A DNA stretch of 64,000 nucleotides from Nymphaea colorata (GCF_008831285.2 NC_045147.1:16284854-16348853); one strand, 5' to 3'. Positions 1 through 20,775 are shown, counted from the stretch's first letter. A program made the numbers and translations. The notes: a model not told the origin generated them from the letters alone.

Positions 1-1020
1 TTTAAAAAAGCGAAACATGGCTAAGTTTTACTTGGATCAAGGTGACCTACTCAAGGTAACCTGAAAAGGATCTTGTATATGCTTGAACTTCACACCGTGG
101 TTTTTGCTATTTAACATGGGTCTGACATCTACAAGAGTTTTTTCATCACCTTTTGAACAGATTGGCTTTTATAGCTCCTTTATAAGGTTAGTTATAGCTC
201 CATTATAAGGTTAGTTATAGCTCCATTATCAAGTTAGATATAAATTGTTGGACTTGGTATTCATTTTTTCAGTCGTCAATAACAAAATGACAAGCCTAAG
301 ATCAAATTGGTGAATTTGAGACACCAACAGTAGTATTGTAATTAAGAACTACATTCTTTAACATAGTTTCAACTTCACTCTTAAATTTAATAAGCACAGG
401 TAATGAGCAAGCTCGAGAATGTGAAGATTGTCAAATTGAGAGCCATCAAGTCTTGGCCCTACCATTTTGTTAGTGTTGGGGGTCGGGACTCGGCATCACC
501 TCATAAAATGTTTTATGAAAGCTCTTCGTCTTCATAAGAAATGATGAAGCCAAACTTGAGTAAATACCCAGTCAACTCTAACTGGCTGCCTTTTAGAGTT
601 ATTCAAACACGACCAAAATGTTTCAAAGTAGTTTGGTGGCGGAGTCAAATATTTTTTATGAGAGAGACACCGACTCAATTTTAGAAGTTCCAAAAAATCT
701 TAAGAACCCCAACAAAAGAATTTCTATTGCAATTCAATTCAGGTCGATTCTTGAGCGCCAAAAAGATCAGCCTGTTTCTGGAACTAAAGTAAAATTGTGG
801 GCTTAGAAATGAAAATTCTTCCGAGTTTAGTTTCCGAGAGGGACAGCAGATAATAGGTCCCTAAACTGGAAAAACGACAGAGAACGGGAGAAAGCAGAAA
901 GGGAAGAGAGAGAGAGAGTGCGGCCCCGGCTGCCTGTGGTGGCGTATGAGCTGTGCCTCTTCTCAGCCTCGTCTCACTCTCTGTCCCTTTCTCCGCTCCT
1001 TCCTTCTCCCTCGCCCTCTC
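1..1020. other. Upstream flank and proximal promoter of the UGE gene
   Basis: No gene is recognised here. The far part is AT-rich and contains a short imperfect tandem repeat of about 23 bp (unit beginning ttataaggttagttatagct) around 169-236. A 62-codon open frame at 618-806 matches no family I know and is probably chance. From about 830 the sequence becomes GA-rich and then CT-rich up to the TATA box of the epimerase gene, as is common in plant promoters. Confidence 0.5.
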
Positions 1021-1025
1021 CCTCG

Positions 1026-1032
1026 TATAAAT
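1026..1032 (+). promoter_or_regulatory. TATA box of the UGE gene
   Basis: TATAAAT lies 187 bp before the epimerase start codon, after a CT-rich stretch. Plant TATA boxes sit about 30 bp before the transcription start, which predicts a start near 1060 and a 5'UTR of about 150 nt. This supports the ATG at 1213. The in-frame ATG at 946 lies before the TATA box and would add 89 residues that the family does not have. Confidence 0.6.
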
Positions 1033-1212
1033 GGCGAACTCCCCACTCCTTCCCGCTGCCTCTGCGTTCTTAAAGGCGCTTCTCCTCTCTCTCCTTCCAC
1101 CTCCTCCTTCCTCCTGAGGTTGTCAGCTCCGCGTCTTCCCTCTTCTTCTTCCTTCTCGGTGTTTTCCAAAGTTGGGTCCGTTAGGGAGATCCACGGTCCG
1201 GGTCTGCAAGAG

Positions 1213-8610
<7,398 letters not shown>

Positions 8611-9696
8611 ACAAAATCAGACCCGCCTTCCTCATCCTCTAACACTGATTTTCCATGTATATGCCAGCATTCCACAGAAAGCTGCTACAACCCGATGGTT
8701 TTATCATGGAAGGGTTACCAGCAAGCACCAAACCCAAAAAATCGTCCGTTCTTTGAGGCTGCTCTATTGTGATAATGGCCCCAGTTGTCTTTAATTTTGA
8801 CTCTCAATTATGTTTTAACGTAAAAAATAAAGACAATTCCTGCTGCTACTCAAATCTCGATGGTCGTCCCCTTTTTGCGCTTGATGCAGAATCACAAGGC
8901 CTGCTTTGGAATGACTTGAAGTCAAAAAAGCAGTTGGGTAGGGCCTCTTTATGAAAAGCGCGGGCGCAGGAATCTCATGCCTGCTAGTCCCTCTGTTATG
9001 ATCTTTTTGCCCGTTTGCCCTCTCTATGAATGAACGGACACGACGATGATGGACGGGACCATTCTTCGGCTGGCCGGAAGTCTTTTGGCAAAATTTCCCT
9101 TGCAATTTCGTGGTAGAATTAAAAATCATCTATGAACGGGATATGCCCAGCAGAGAGATTTCATTTTAAAAACTTGGATACATGCATCTGGAACGGAATC
9201 CGTTTAAGTCAGCTATCCAACAAGACTAGTGACGCGGGCGGTCTGAACCAGCACATGGTGCTGGAAATGGCCGAGCCGAGCAGAACAGGCCTAAGCTGAT
9301 GGGACTACTCTTGACCAGGGGGATAGGATCACTGCCCAAGCGCAGGTGCACCCTAATTACTAGACCAATTTAGAATTTAGTCAGTAATCTCCATCTTTCA
9401 ATATATATATAAAACAGTGTGTGAGAGATATATCTGCCATCATTCACTGCATGCGTATGACAGGAGGAAAACCATGGCATTTCACGTTTCAGTCATCTAG
9501 TTGCTGATTTTACAGGTCAAGTTCAGGAAGCGTGACATCTATATTACATGCATACGTATAAGGTGGGGTAGTAGGTAGGGGACAAGAGAAAGGAGGTGAT
9601 AGGGCTGGCAGCGGTATTTTACATTGGAGGTTCCAAAAGAAGGAACAGCAGGCAAGAAAAAAAAGAAAGAAAGAAAGAAAGACAGGCATCGGGGAG
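8611..9696. other. Intergenic region between convergent UGE and XRI1
   Basis: This holds the two 3'UTRs. It is more GC-balanced than the introns and contains several short open frames on both strands, none in a recognised family. No repeat with clear ends was seen. A (GAAA)n-like run lies at about 9657-9682. Confidence 0.45.
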
Positions 9697-10936
9697 TCAC
9701 CCTTTTGTTCGGATGATGGTGATGGTGCCCCTTCCCTGGGTCTGGATCTTGGTCAGTGCGATGATTGCCTTGCCGGAGAGGCCCGAAACCCGGTCGGGGG
9801 CAGCGCAGGGCAGCCGGGCGAACTCCCCCACGGGGTGCTGTATTGGCCTTGTTGGTCTCTTTAGCATCCTCTTGTTTATGTCGCTCAGTGTCACGTCGCC
9901 TTGCACTCCACTGGGCTTCACTACTGCAAAAGGATTTGCTACCCTCAAGGGCTTCTTCCTCCTCCTCTCCACCTTGCTCTTCTCCTTGCCTTTTAAAAAT
10001 ATCGACACCGACAAGTTTGAGCTCTTAATATCACACCCAATTTGCTTGGCTTCCGGAAGATTTAAACAGGCTGAAGTCAATTCGGAACCTGAAACGGATG
10101 GTTTTGAAGGAGCGCAGGTGCCTTCTTCATCTGTGCTTGAAAGTGTCTGATCTTTCTCGAAAGAAACTGCTCCATTTTCGTCACTTTGGCAGCTGGGCAA
10201 TAGTCCTTCAAATGCCAGGAAAATAAGCTGAGAAAATCATGCAGGAAACGAACAGGATAATAGAAGAGCATGAGCCTTTTTTTTTACCTGAGAGCGTGTT
10301 ACTGGCATCTTCCTGACGGAACCATGCAAAATTCGCGTCTAATTCGTCTTGCCAAAGGCCATTATAATCATCATTCTGCAGGGAGAAATAGCATTATTTC
10401 ATTTTAAAGGGAATGCAGGTCGATTATACTGCGGCGTGGATGTATAAGAGATGGATGGTTATTGAAGAACAAGTAAATAAAAGAAAAAATTTGCAGATTT
10501 GGTTTATCATACCAGCAGATAATTCTCTGTGCTCACGATGGTGTGCGAGTCATCCGGCGGGAAGAACAGCATCCTTCGCCGCTTGCACCGGTCTGTCCAA
10601 TCGACAACAGCATCTTGAAGATACCCGGAGCTCTGAGTATGGACTTCTTCCATGGCTGCCAGATACTGCATTTGGTGCAATTGGTAGTGGGGTATCAATG
10701 GAGTCTGCAATACTGGTGAATACCCACACCCAAAAGCAATTACAGCACAAACAAAAGCAAATTCTCAGCATACTCCTAGAGTGGCAAACATTAAAAATGA
10801 GCTGCAAACAAAAGCGAGAAAAGAGGTAAATACCAAAGGACAAGTCCGAGTCGAAATCAAAGTATGGGCACTGATCCTGTGTTGCCATTATCGAGAAATC
10901 GGGATCCCAACTCTTGATATGATCTGACTCTACCAT
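9697..10936 (-). CDS. XRI1: XRI1-like protein (X-ray induced transcript 1), four exons
   Basis: Arabidopsis XRI1 is strongly induced by ionising radiation and is needed for meiosis and DNA repair; it is a plant-specific nuclear protein without known catalytic domains. Exons in transcript order: 10936-10834, 10712-10513, 10375-10288, 10205-9697, giving 299 aa. Junctions are GT-AG and phase-consistent. Family hallmarks are the central block LQDAVVDWTDRCKRRRML, followed by an acidic NDDYNGLWQDELD segment. The conserved C-terminal third has a basic stretch (KVERRRKKPLRVANPFAVVKP), then GDVTLSDINKRMLKRPTRPI, then a tail ending GRGTITIIRTKG. The start is placed at MVESDHIKSW; an in-frame ATG at 10993 would add 19 residues of low complexity. 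The assignment rests on family motifs recalled from known XRI1 proteins; function in this plant is inferred. Confidence 0.85.
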
Positions 10937-11294
10937 CTTGGTGGTGGTGAATTTAAAAGAGAGGGAACGAAGAGAGAGAGAGAGATCAGTCAATGGTGAG
11001 TAAGAAGGGCATAATAAAAGTGCTTTGGTTTATTGTCTTTCTCGGTTTTTGAGAAGGGTGATGAATTATTGTTGTACATGATTTTGCTTCGTTTTTCCTT
11101 CTAATAGGAACATGCGAGCCACATTTCAAATCCCATCTTTTTCTTTGCTTGGTTTATTTAATAGAGAGTGCAGGTGGAGAGGTATCCATCTGATTTTTCC
11201 TTTTCACTTCTTTGGTTTCTTACTTTCCCTTTTCCCCCTCCCCGTCTTCCTGCTGATCTTTGCTCTCACCTAGACAGGACTTTTGGAGCCTGCT

Positions 11295-11382
11295 GTGGGC
11301 CCGGCAATATGACCTTGGGATTCGATCCCGTTATGGAGGGGCCACATGGGTCCCACTTCCGTAGACTAAGGTTGGGTCCCAC
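11295..11382. promoter_or_regulatory. Cluster of three class I TCP-type sites upstream of XRI1
   Basis: GTGGGCCC (11295-11302) and two copies of GGTCCCAC (11349-11356 and 11375-11382, reverse complement GTGGGACC) fit the class I TCP consensus GTGGGNCC. They lie about 360-450 bp upstream of the XRI1 start codon. Class I TCP (site II-type) elements are typical of genes active in dividing cells. Binding is inferred. Confidence 0.4.
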
Positions 11383-11973
11383 ATTTCTTGGGGCCATGTG
11401 GCACGCCTCAATAGTGGTTTGCTTACTTGTACTCTCTCTTTCTCTTTTATTGAAGAATTTATGAGCAGGGGATGGTGCAGTGGGGAGAGATGTACGTGGA
11501 TTGGTGCCTCATGAGGTAAAGCCTGTGGAAAATCCTTTGGGGTGTTACTGTCATGGAGTGAATAGTCGCAAATATCGGCAGATCTTTCAAGGATTTTGTG
11601 AGGTTTTCAAAAGCTGATGAAATGCTGAGAAAAAGTATGTTAATTTCAGAGCTCCAGTTTTTCTTTTCTTTTTTAAAACATACTATGCTTAAAGCAGCTT
11701 TTTTCTAGTTCTCTTTATATTACTAAAAAACTTTGTCTCGTCAGCTTGTTTATTTTATATGAAATTTAGATGCTTGTGTTTTCTGGTCGTGTTTGCTGTG
11801 AAAATCATAAGAAACTAGAACATTATTGGTTTTTCCTTGCTGGGATTCTTGAGAGAATGAAAACATATGAGTCTGATGGAGAACTGATCGAAGATGGTAT
11901 AACGTAAGGATTACATGACTCAGCTTAGCAAGCTTTAGAATCCTTTTAATATCAGCTGATTAATATGGTTTAG

Positions 11974-12011
<38 letters not shown>

Positions 12012-13273
12012 ACCTTCCAACATCCTACTTCCTGCCTTCTGTCATTTTTATTGAGGTGGGGGGAAGCCGGAAGTCCCACAGTTAGTTCAAAAGGCCGTAG
12101 GCATAGGGAAGACAATTTATTTTCTCTCTAGCTCGCTCTTTAAGTAATGCGTCTCATGAAACCAGTTTGATCAAGCAACTCCCAACAATTCTAATGATTT
12201 TTAAAAGATCAAAGGATGAAGTGGTCAGATGTAAGTGGTGAAACTCATTGTGAGCTGCTGCTTTTATGCCTTCGATTATCCTTCTTGTTCGTTCAAATAA
12301 TAGGATTTAGAACTTACTGTTATTTGTTAAATAAGTTAGCGGATCAAATCCATCAGCATATTTTTGTCAGTTCACACGTTTTTAAGGCAGGAAACACAGT
12401 ATCTAGAACGTGGAGTGTACTTGAAACATAAATTTATTACAAGCGCAATCAATCCAGTTAGATTATCATCATTTTGTTCTTCATGACTATTTCTCGTAAA
12501 CCATACCCCGAATCTGCGGCCCTTAAAGTTGGTTGAGCAAAGATCAGCTTTTAAATCACCAAAAGCCTACTGTATGTAAGTTCTTCTTGGTGATAAACAA
12601 AATGGCTGAAAATACACCAAATTTTGAAAGCTGAAAATGACATGTTTTTGTGTAAGAAAAAGAAAATTACATGGTATCTTATTTATAAAGGTATTTTAGA
12701 CATTGAAACCAGTAAATCAGGTCAAACAACATGTAAGCTTCATCCAAGTGAAAACTTACATACTGTACAAACATTTACCAGAAAGCTTCACAATGAGCGG
12801 CATGGGAAATTTGATTAATGTTCTTCTTGGCATGAATGGTACAAGTAGTTGTATTAATGTTGCAGTAAACTCATCGTCGCATATACGGAAACGAGAAGAT
12901 ACGACAATTGGCAGGAAAATTTACTGTATGCCAATACAAAAGTCATGCTGTGCAAAGGCAAAGTTTCCACGAATTTCTGCCACAGAAGCGTACAATATGT
13001 GGCAGGCTTTCCCTAGTATCTCTTCTTCTAAAGTATGTTTCTACTGCTTCCCTGCATACCTCTGACACAACGTTTTCTTCATCGCTGGCTCCTTATTTTA
13101 TCACACTCGATCAGCTCTTTTCCAGAATAAGCCCGAGATTTTATACACTTCCACTTAGCCTCACGAAGATTGAATAGTCTGAATCCTTTTGCTTTTCTTT
13201 TTACATACACAGAAGTTTTATCTCATGAATTCGAAAACAAAACTCTAAAAGTGAGCGATCAACCACCAAGCTG

Positions 13274-13323
<50 letters not shown>

Positions 13324-13583
13324 GAGTGTTGTAAATATTAATGGGTATCAGACTAAGCAGGTGCCAATAATTAGTCCTGTCCAAATACTAGCTGTGGATC
13401 GGTCTGTGTTTCAATAAAATAACCGTAAGAACCAAGATTCTTGTTACAAATCGACACGAATTGTATCGGACAATGGGGTGTATCGTTAAAGCTTTTAATA
13501 TGAGTGGTAAACATATATTGACAAGAATGGGAATTCTCTTAGCACCTTATAAAGAAGATTGCGGGAGCAGAGTGAGTCGCGAG

Positions 13584-13671
13584 CCATGAGGATGGATTCA
13601 TGGAACCCTCCCCATTAATGTAGAGAACCATGAGGATGGATTCATGGAACCCTCCCCATTAAGGTAGAGAA
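13584..13671. repeat. 44-bp direct tandem duplication
   Basis: The unit beginning ccatgaggatggattcatgg occurs twice, at 13584 and 13628, nearly identical and head to tail. Confidence 0.8.
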
Positions 13672-14489
13672 CCTACCCAGTTCACTTAGGGCTGCCCGTT
13701 AGGTAGAGGGAGATTCCTTAAAGAGGCTGAAGCCTCTTTCCTTTTCCTTTTATTTGTAGGGTCTAAGGCTGCTTTGGGACCTAAATGAGACATATAACAT
13801 CAATTAATTATAGGGTCACACATTTATTGCAGTGTAAAGGAGTAACACCCACTAGAATCAAATTTACCAGTTCACAAATTGACCAGCTACCTAAAAACAA
13901 GCTGCCCACCAAGTAAAGTCTGTCTTTTCACCTAGCAAATAGAGGGAAACATAGCCTTACTCATGCCAAGCCAGTCTACAGTCGACAGGCCTAGGTCTTG
14001 GCCAGCCAACAATCCCCTGACGTACACCCAGCCAGATGTCCATCCCTAGGTTAGGAAAGACAAGAAATGCAGCAGTACCTGAGCAATAATGCGGACAATT
14101 CTGCTGCCAACCCCTATATTGAAATCGGACTAGTATTTTCAGGACAAAGAGTACCGTGATCTTGATTCAGACATTTGACCAAGTTTACTGTAGCATCTCT
14201 TGCCCTATACTGTATTTCCAACTGGATGGAATACAGTAACTACTGTATAGCCACACATAGTGTCAAAAGCTACATGTTCAAGTATAAGCTACGTACACAA
14301 GACATGAAAGAAACATCATGGCCAAGATAAGATAATTGATTCCAGGGCTAACCTCGAACCTTTTTGCTGCTGAATTGCAGATGTTATGAACAGACACGGA
14401 AGAACCATTATGGTGTATGACAAATAAATAAGTAAACAACTACAGACTCTGCAAGTGGAAAGATTTGTTTATGAAGAAAAGATTCAGTC

Positions 14490-14640
14490 AGCCAGACTCG
14501 TGCTAGTTAAAGTGAAATGATAGTTCTTGCGTGTGCCTCAGTAGGTTCGAGACCAACTTTGTCAGATCGTCACCCTCAATCAGAAGATTCAAATTCGATC
14601 AAAATCTTTTCGACTGGATGCAGAGTCTGAGTACTCAATG
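14490..14640 (+). mobile_element. SINE-like fragment with Pol III box A and box B
   Basis: TAGTTAAAGTG at 14504-14514 fits the box A consensus TRGYNNARNNG. GGTTCGAGACC at 14544-14554 fits box B, GGTTCRANNCC. The 40-bp spacing matches tRNA-derived SINEs. The surrounding bases do not fold into an evident tRNA cloverleaf, so a SINE remnant is preferred to a tRNA gene. The ends are not defined. Confidence 0.35.
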
Positions 14641-17600
14641 AAGCATGTACTTGGTATGTTTCATTACTTCAATTTTTTTGGGGTATTTTTTTAGCGTTTG
14701 AAATCCTCCTTTTGCTCTGTGAATTTTCTTATTTAAAAGATATTTAAATTTTGATTTGATCTGATATTTCAGAATTGGTTTCTCTTTCAATTATATCATC
14801 TATTTTTTCTTTTTTGCCAGTTCAAATGACACCAGTTGTGGAGGCATGTCTATCCTGTGTATGTAAGACACGAGCGATCATCGACTTGACACCTAAAATT
14901 AAACTACCCCTTAAACGCTACATGGAAAATTTTTTGTCACAGTACTTGAAAAAGAAAATGAAAGAAAAACTTCCCATCCTTTTATTACTTTCGCCAAACA
15001 TACGTAGTCAACTCCAGAGAATCATTAAGAGTTGTCAAACAATTCTAAAGAAAACAGAAGAACAATTACCATTTACCAGTTGTGATTATCAACAACCTGC
15101 AGTATAAAAATAACTTATTTAATGGTAAAGAACCATGGTTTTACTTTACTGCACTGTTAAATGATCAACAACAAAAACTTACTTTTTTTTTTTTTTACCA
15201 AGAGGCAAGATTATACGGACCTACAGCTCTTTCCTCCCTCCCTAGTTGTAGGTGGTACATTGAACTTGGGCATCTACACCGATCATCAGAGAGAGTTGAC
15301 ATATGGCTAAAAATGAAAAATCTTAACCCGAAGCACCCTAAACTGTTGCTGCATCATACGTTGAAATTTGGCAAAGTGGCCCTAATTTTAGGGTAGATAT
15401 GCATCCAATTTCTTGGGATCAATGGCAACATTGTATAATGGAAACACAAATTCTCACTGGAGATAGAACAGTCATCAACTTGGAGGGTAGGTAGCTGATA
15501 ATCTAGTGACAGTACTTCCGTTGGAACATCGATTCACTAGCTTGGCATTTTTAATGACCACATAATTAATATGGTGCTGCATTTTTCTTCAAAGAAAGAG
15601 AGTGAGTTGTTAAAATCTGGAAAATGTGTGATGCAGAGTTGGTAAGCCAATCATGGTAGTAATCAATGAACAGCACGACATTACTCATAGGAGCCGTTGG
15701 GCGTTGAAACGAGCATGACTTGCTTCTACCCAACTTCAATAATGAGTCATGGACCCTTCATTGGTGGTGTAAACACACACACATGAGCCCAGGTCTGCTA
15801 ACTCAATCCAGGACCTTCTGCTTATTGTTCTCAAGCCCACCACCAACTATTTCTCTCTAAAGCAGAAATGTACAACTTCTTAACTTCTACATAATTATTA
15901 CAAAATTATACCATAATTTTATACAAGGCACACAAGAAAAATTAATGTTGATTTGTTTAAGAGTGTAAAGATGATCATGATCCACTGTTTGGGCATGTGG
16001 TGGGCGCAACGCTTGCTCTACTTTGTGGAAACTGCTGTCTTCTATGCACCATGGTATACAATTTTATTGAAAAATGGGCCCCATGAAAAGAATATCTGCT
16101 CTAAAAAGTCAGAGTAGGTTTAAACTCCTCATTTATGACCTTTATGTCATACGCTTGATATATAGATCGGTAAATGCTCATTACCATCATGAACAGCAAT
16201 TGCATGTTTCGGTGGATGCCAGAGCGAAGTTATAATTAGTTTACTATATGCTACTTGTTTCCTCCGCCTTGTTTAACTTCAAAGTTTTACTTCTTTTTTA
16301 AGTGAATGGATCACAAATGATTACTCATTACCATGTTTCATTTTGTAAAGATGAAAAAGGTACCGGCTTGAATCTGATTTCACATGATTCAATATTTTTT
16401 TGTTTCTCATTTACCTACCCAACATTTAGATCGAGCTCTACCAGAACTTCTATGGCTCCAAAATTGCCCCATCTGTCCGATTACAGTTTATGGATACCAA
16501 AAAGACAAATTGTTTGAATCTGATACCAATAAGAGAATAGTAAACAACAATCACTAATAATGCATCATAGTAAATTTTTCAAATGGCAGAAAGTGTTACT
16601 CGACGGTCCAATCTGATCCCCACGCTTTCTGTAGCAGGAAGTAGGAGGAGTGCAAGTCAACTAGCAGTAACAGCATGCTTTGGTTAGTTATCATGAGAGG
16701 GCCCAAAGAGAAAGCCATTCCTGTCAAAGATCCTCGCTTTTCTCTATAGTCAAGATAACGGAGTGTGCAAAAACACGACAAAGATCCTCATTTTTCCTGC
16801 TTTTCTTCATAGAGAGAGAGAGAGAAAACAAAGAAAAAGCAAAGGTGGTGAGATGTTATGTCCCCTTGACTTTTAGCACGGGAGCTGACTCCCGACAAAA
16901 TGATGTCGAATCGTTTTGGAAGAATCCAAACCGACCTTTTAAGAGCTGATCAGGAATCAAATTTCCTACCACCAAATTAAACAGGCATCAAAATTAGTTT
17001 AATGTGAAAAATATGGGCCCAATCAAGAGAAAATTGTTCATATCCTCACTTACTGAAACAATTGAAGCCTTGTTGTCACCTCCCCAACAGTGTAAGCTCT
17101 AATATTTCGACGTATATTTAAGCGATTGATTCCATTTCAATTTCAAGGGATATGAATGCATGGCGAACCCATAAAAAATTACATAATTACTGCTCACTAT
17201 GTAATCGTGATTAAGATTCCAAATCTCTTTCAAAGAGCTAGTTAATAGGGAGATTAAATTATATGGTCTTGCGGAGTTATGGGCTTTACACTCGCCTGAA
17301 CATCCTTAATGCATGCAGTATGAAGCTCAAACTTGTTAATTCATAGAGCCGAGGCAGCGGGCAGAGGAATTCAAAGTAATTAAGTGCTGTCATCATCACC
17401 ATCATCATCCCCACTATCATATCATTGCGGGGATTGTTTTGAGTTGCTTAGCAAAAGCCAAGAGAGTGGAGCTGCATTTTAGTTGAGGGAATCAACCTTT
17501 CTGTTTGATTCTGAGGTAAATGATCACGGATCTGGTTATTCTTTTTAAGAGAGAAAAAAAAAAGAAGATACACATCCTTTCTTAAAAGCAAGATCTTTTT

Positions 17601-19994
17601 TCTTTTTTTAAACTCCAGAGGCCCCCAACTTATTCGTTGTTTTGAATTCATGCTTTATGTTTTGGTTTTCCAAGTTCATCGTTTTCTTTTGAATGTCCGG
17701 ATAGTTCTCTGTATCTGCACTGGTTATTTCGCCATAAAACTAACTACGGAAATGTGATCATGTTCAAGAACCTCTAAACGAAAAGAGCGAATATTTTTCA
17801 ATTGGTAAAAGTTTGGAGTCTGTATTCTTGAAATTTTATAAACTTCTGTTCTTATGTTCAAGAAAACATGTTTTTGAAGTTAACTCTTATTAAGCATTAA
17901 TTTATCTAAACGTGGAGATCGTACTTCTGCAGTTGATGAGTAATCGTTTGTGCTAATCTAATCTGACCCACTTTTTACTTGAGTTTAATTGCTTTCAGAA
18001 TACTGGTATCTGTATAGACGACGAAAAAGGATCAGCAGGTTTACCAACCATAAAGAAAGCCTTTAAAGGAACTGACAGGGCAAGGACCATGGGATTTAAT
18101 TTCTCAGGCTTTAAATGGAATCAATCATTCGAAGTACTTTATACCCCTGCTATTTTTCAACTACAAAATCTGTTTGGCCTCCTTGTTCCTTTAATTTACC
18201 TCCATTTATTGGCAGATCCCTTCCAAATTAAAAAGTTACTGTTCTACTAAACCTGCTGTTGCATTTGCTGCAAATAAATTTAATCCTACCCGATTGGTTG
18301 AGTGGTGAACATTTATATGGTTGGTGGTGTTCTCGAATATTAACCATCATTGATCTTTGGAAGTTTGATTAAAAAGAAAAATCTCCACAATGGTATACTG
18401 TCTTTTTGTGCCTCTTCAGAAAGAATATAATATTATTGATGCTGTGACATCTTCTGTGTTTCAGGCAGAAAAGATGAAATCTGCAGTATCCCTTCTTTCG
18501 TACAAACGCACCTGAGACATAAGCAGGCATGCGCGCTAGCACGCAAACAAACAAGCGTAAAGTTGGTTTTTGTTTTACGAAAAATGTCTCGAAAATGGCG
18601 AAAGCTTTAACAGATAACACCAAATTAATCTTCTGTCCAACTTTATCCTGTTTTGATAGAAAGATGATGTCCATTTATCCCTGTTTTATATAACATGAGT
18701 TTGCCCAGTCAAGCATTTTAACTGTCTTATCCTGAAAAATGAATCCTCGATTTAAGTAATCTAGGGTTCTAAATCTCATTCTTTTGAAAAAAATGGCTAC
18801 CATTTGCACCCGCCATTTTTTCTTTCAATTTTGAGTAAAAAATAAACATGTAAAACCCTTTGACGAAACTATTCGAGGGTTCAAAATGTCGTTTGCAGAA
18901 CCAGTTAAGAAGTTACTGGCCACAACTCGTAAATGTACTTGTATATATTTATATATGAGAAAAAGGGAGAAATTAGATTCCCTGATCTTCTCTCTTATTC
19001 ATTGACTGTGGATAATAAATGTGAAGAGATAGTTACTAACTATAAGATGTAGACAAGTTTTTCTTTCTCTTCATTAAATGTTCAATTGAAGTTCAAGTTT
19101 AGTCAGATTCATAAGGTTCAGGATAGTCTATATATGAGGTCCAAGAAGATGTTTATCTGTTCAGATATGACGAGTTGCCATTCCAACAAAGAGTTGTTGA
19201 TTGTGAATCCCAGCTGCCACTGTTGAAGTAAAATGGTGAAATTTGCTTGGGGTGGGATCGATCGGTCTATCAGGAAGAGGAGGCCTTCTGCTGTTGGTGT
19301 GACACGGTGGAGCGCAGGGGCAGAGATGGTCCTTTCTCAACGTAATTTAGATAAAAAATCATTTAGATTGTATAAAAGTTCTAAGAAATTATATTTTAGA
19401 TGCTCTTAAAATTTTAAAACCATAGCGCAGTCCCCTAATAAATTTTTTTTTTTTTTTTAAACTCTGACCGTGGTGGAGTAAAGGCAGATTTAGTGTTTGG
19501 GGCCCTAGCATTGTACTCAATGCTTGGGTGCTCAAATGTCGAAAATACCCTGGATTTTTTAAGAGGTAAGCCCTCCGTAGTAGGGGCAAAAATGAAAAGG
19601 TGGAAAAATCACTTGTCGTGAAGAAACCCCCCCACACACACACACCTTGTTGAGAAGAATGAAAAAGCCACCCAGAGAGCCACACGAAGGCTTACAAAAG
19701 TCCCGAACATGGACAGTGTTTTTGTGGCGGAGGATGTTTGGTTCACCGTTTGCAGTGACTTCGTTGCATATCACGAGGCATCGCTCGGATAGAGATAAAG
19801 AAGTGGATCAAGCTCTCGTTTATTGTCAAGGTAGCCGGCAGCTAGTGTAGGCAATTGCCCACACGAATCCCATATAAATTGTTTGATTGTATGTTAATAC
19901 CTCATATAACTTTTCACTTATGTATCTCTCTTAAAAATTGCAATTTAAAGTATTAAAGCCTGTCTTTTTGTTATGCTTGGCTTTTTGTAGCTAC
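14641..19994. other. AT-rich intergenic DNA without recognised genes
   Basis: No conserved domain, splice chain or repeat with clear ends was recognised. The many short open frames have no supporting context. A fragment resembling the palindrome of the hAT-like family (ctagtgtaggcaattgccca) occurs at about 19840-19862. Confidence 0.35.
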
Positions 19995-20150
19995 CAGGGC
20001 GGAGTCAGGGTGGCCCGCACAGCTCCACTTCAAATATATATATATTTAAAAAAAATTTATTTGTCGTATATAAAAATATTTTAGTGCATGTCAAAATTTA
20101 GAAACTTTAATTCAGCTCCCCTTCATGAAAATTTTTTATCTCCGCCCCTA
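19995..20150. mobile_element. Decayed non-autonomous hAT-type element (GGGGCGGAG family)
   Basis: The left end reads CAGGGCGGAGTCAG. The right end reads CTCCGCCCCTA, whose reverse complement is TAGGGGCGGAG. The terminal inverted repeats therefore match the (C/T)AGGGGCGGAGCCAG type seen elsewhere in the window. The interior near the right end (aaatttagaaactttaat, then catgaaaattttttatctcc) matches the copy at 49.7-49.9 kb. No target duplication is recognisable. Confidence 0.5.
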
Positions 20151-20696
20151 TATGTTTGACCAATGCATATTGTCAAAACATTTTCTATGAAGAAGCATCA
20201 AACATTAGAGCGAATTCATTGTTAATTCGGCCGATAATGCATGCTTAACACAAAAAAAACCAACAAAGACAAACGAGCTACTTTGCTTGGTTGGATTCAA
20301 AATGCAGGATCACATTTCCTACTTATGAGGAAAGGGCACATATAATTTCTAGCTCTATGTTTGGGTTTAATAATTTAGGGTATGTTTCATGGCTTCGTAT
20401 TCCAGACAAGATGATCAGAAATCCCCACTTTGTAAACTCTACTATGCAAACATACAGTGAATTTCGAACCATGTTAAGTAGCAAAAAGCTCAAATATGAG
20501 GTGTGACTAAAGGAAAGAGAGTCAGATCTTGAATCTAAGATCTTTAATACTCATACTGAAGTCCCCATGTCCGTAATAAACAAACATAGCAAGCTAGGTG
20601 TGAGTTAAACATGAACCAACTGCTGAATTCAGATTTTTCCAGATTGATCAATTCTAAGGAACCAAGAATCCTTTCTCATTTAAAAATAAGTTTCAT

Positions 20697-20775
20697 GAGC
20701 TAACTTGGTGCAGTGGTAAGGAGGATTCACTCCTCCAAATCACAAAATCAACGAATCTTGATTGAAAATAAAAGA
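20697..20775 (+). mobile_element. SINE-like 5' region with box A
   Basis: TGGTGCAGTGG near 20705 fits box A, in the context ctaacttggtgcagtggtaa, typical of the start of plant tRNA-derived SINEs. The downstream box B is degenerate (around aacgaatcttgattg). A related start (ttggtgcaatggttgg) occurs at about 56050. This is a probable SINE remnant; the ends are not defined. Confidence 0.35.

Larger units (their letters stand above)
10937..14489. other. XRI1 promoter side and AT-rich intergenic DNA
   Basis: Beyond the XRI1 promoter no gene is recognised. Seen here are (GA)n at 11979-12007, (TA)n at about 13277-13321, and a 44-bp direct tandem duplication at 13584-13671. Short open frames at 11168, 12703 and 12908 show no recognisable domain or splice context. 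Confidence 0.4.

Noticed and set aside
946-1212. In-frame extension of the epimerase start to the ATG at 946
   Set aside because: It lies upstream of a clear TATA box and would add 89 Ser/Arg-rich residues not found in UGE proteins.
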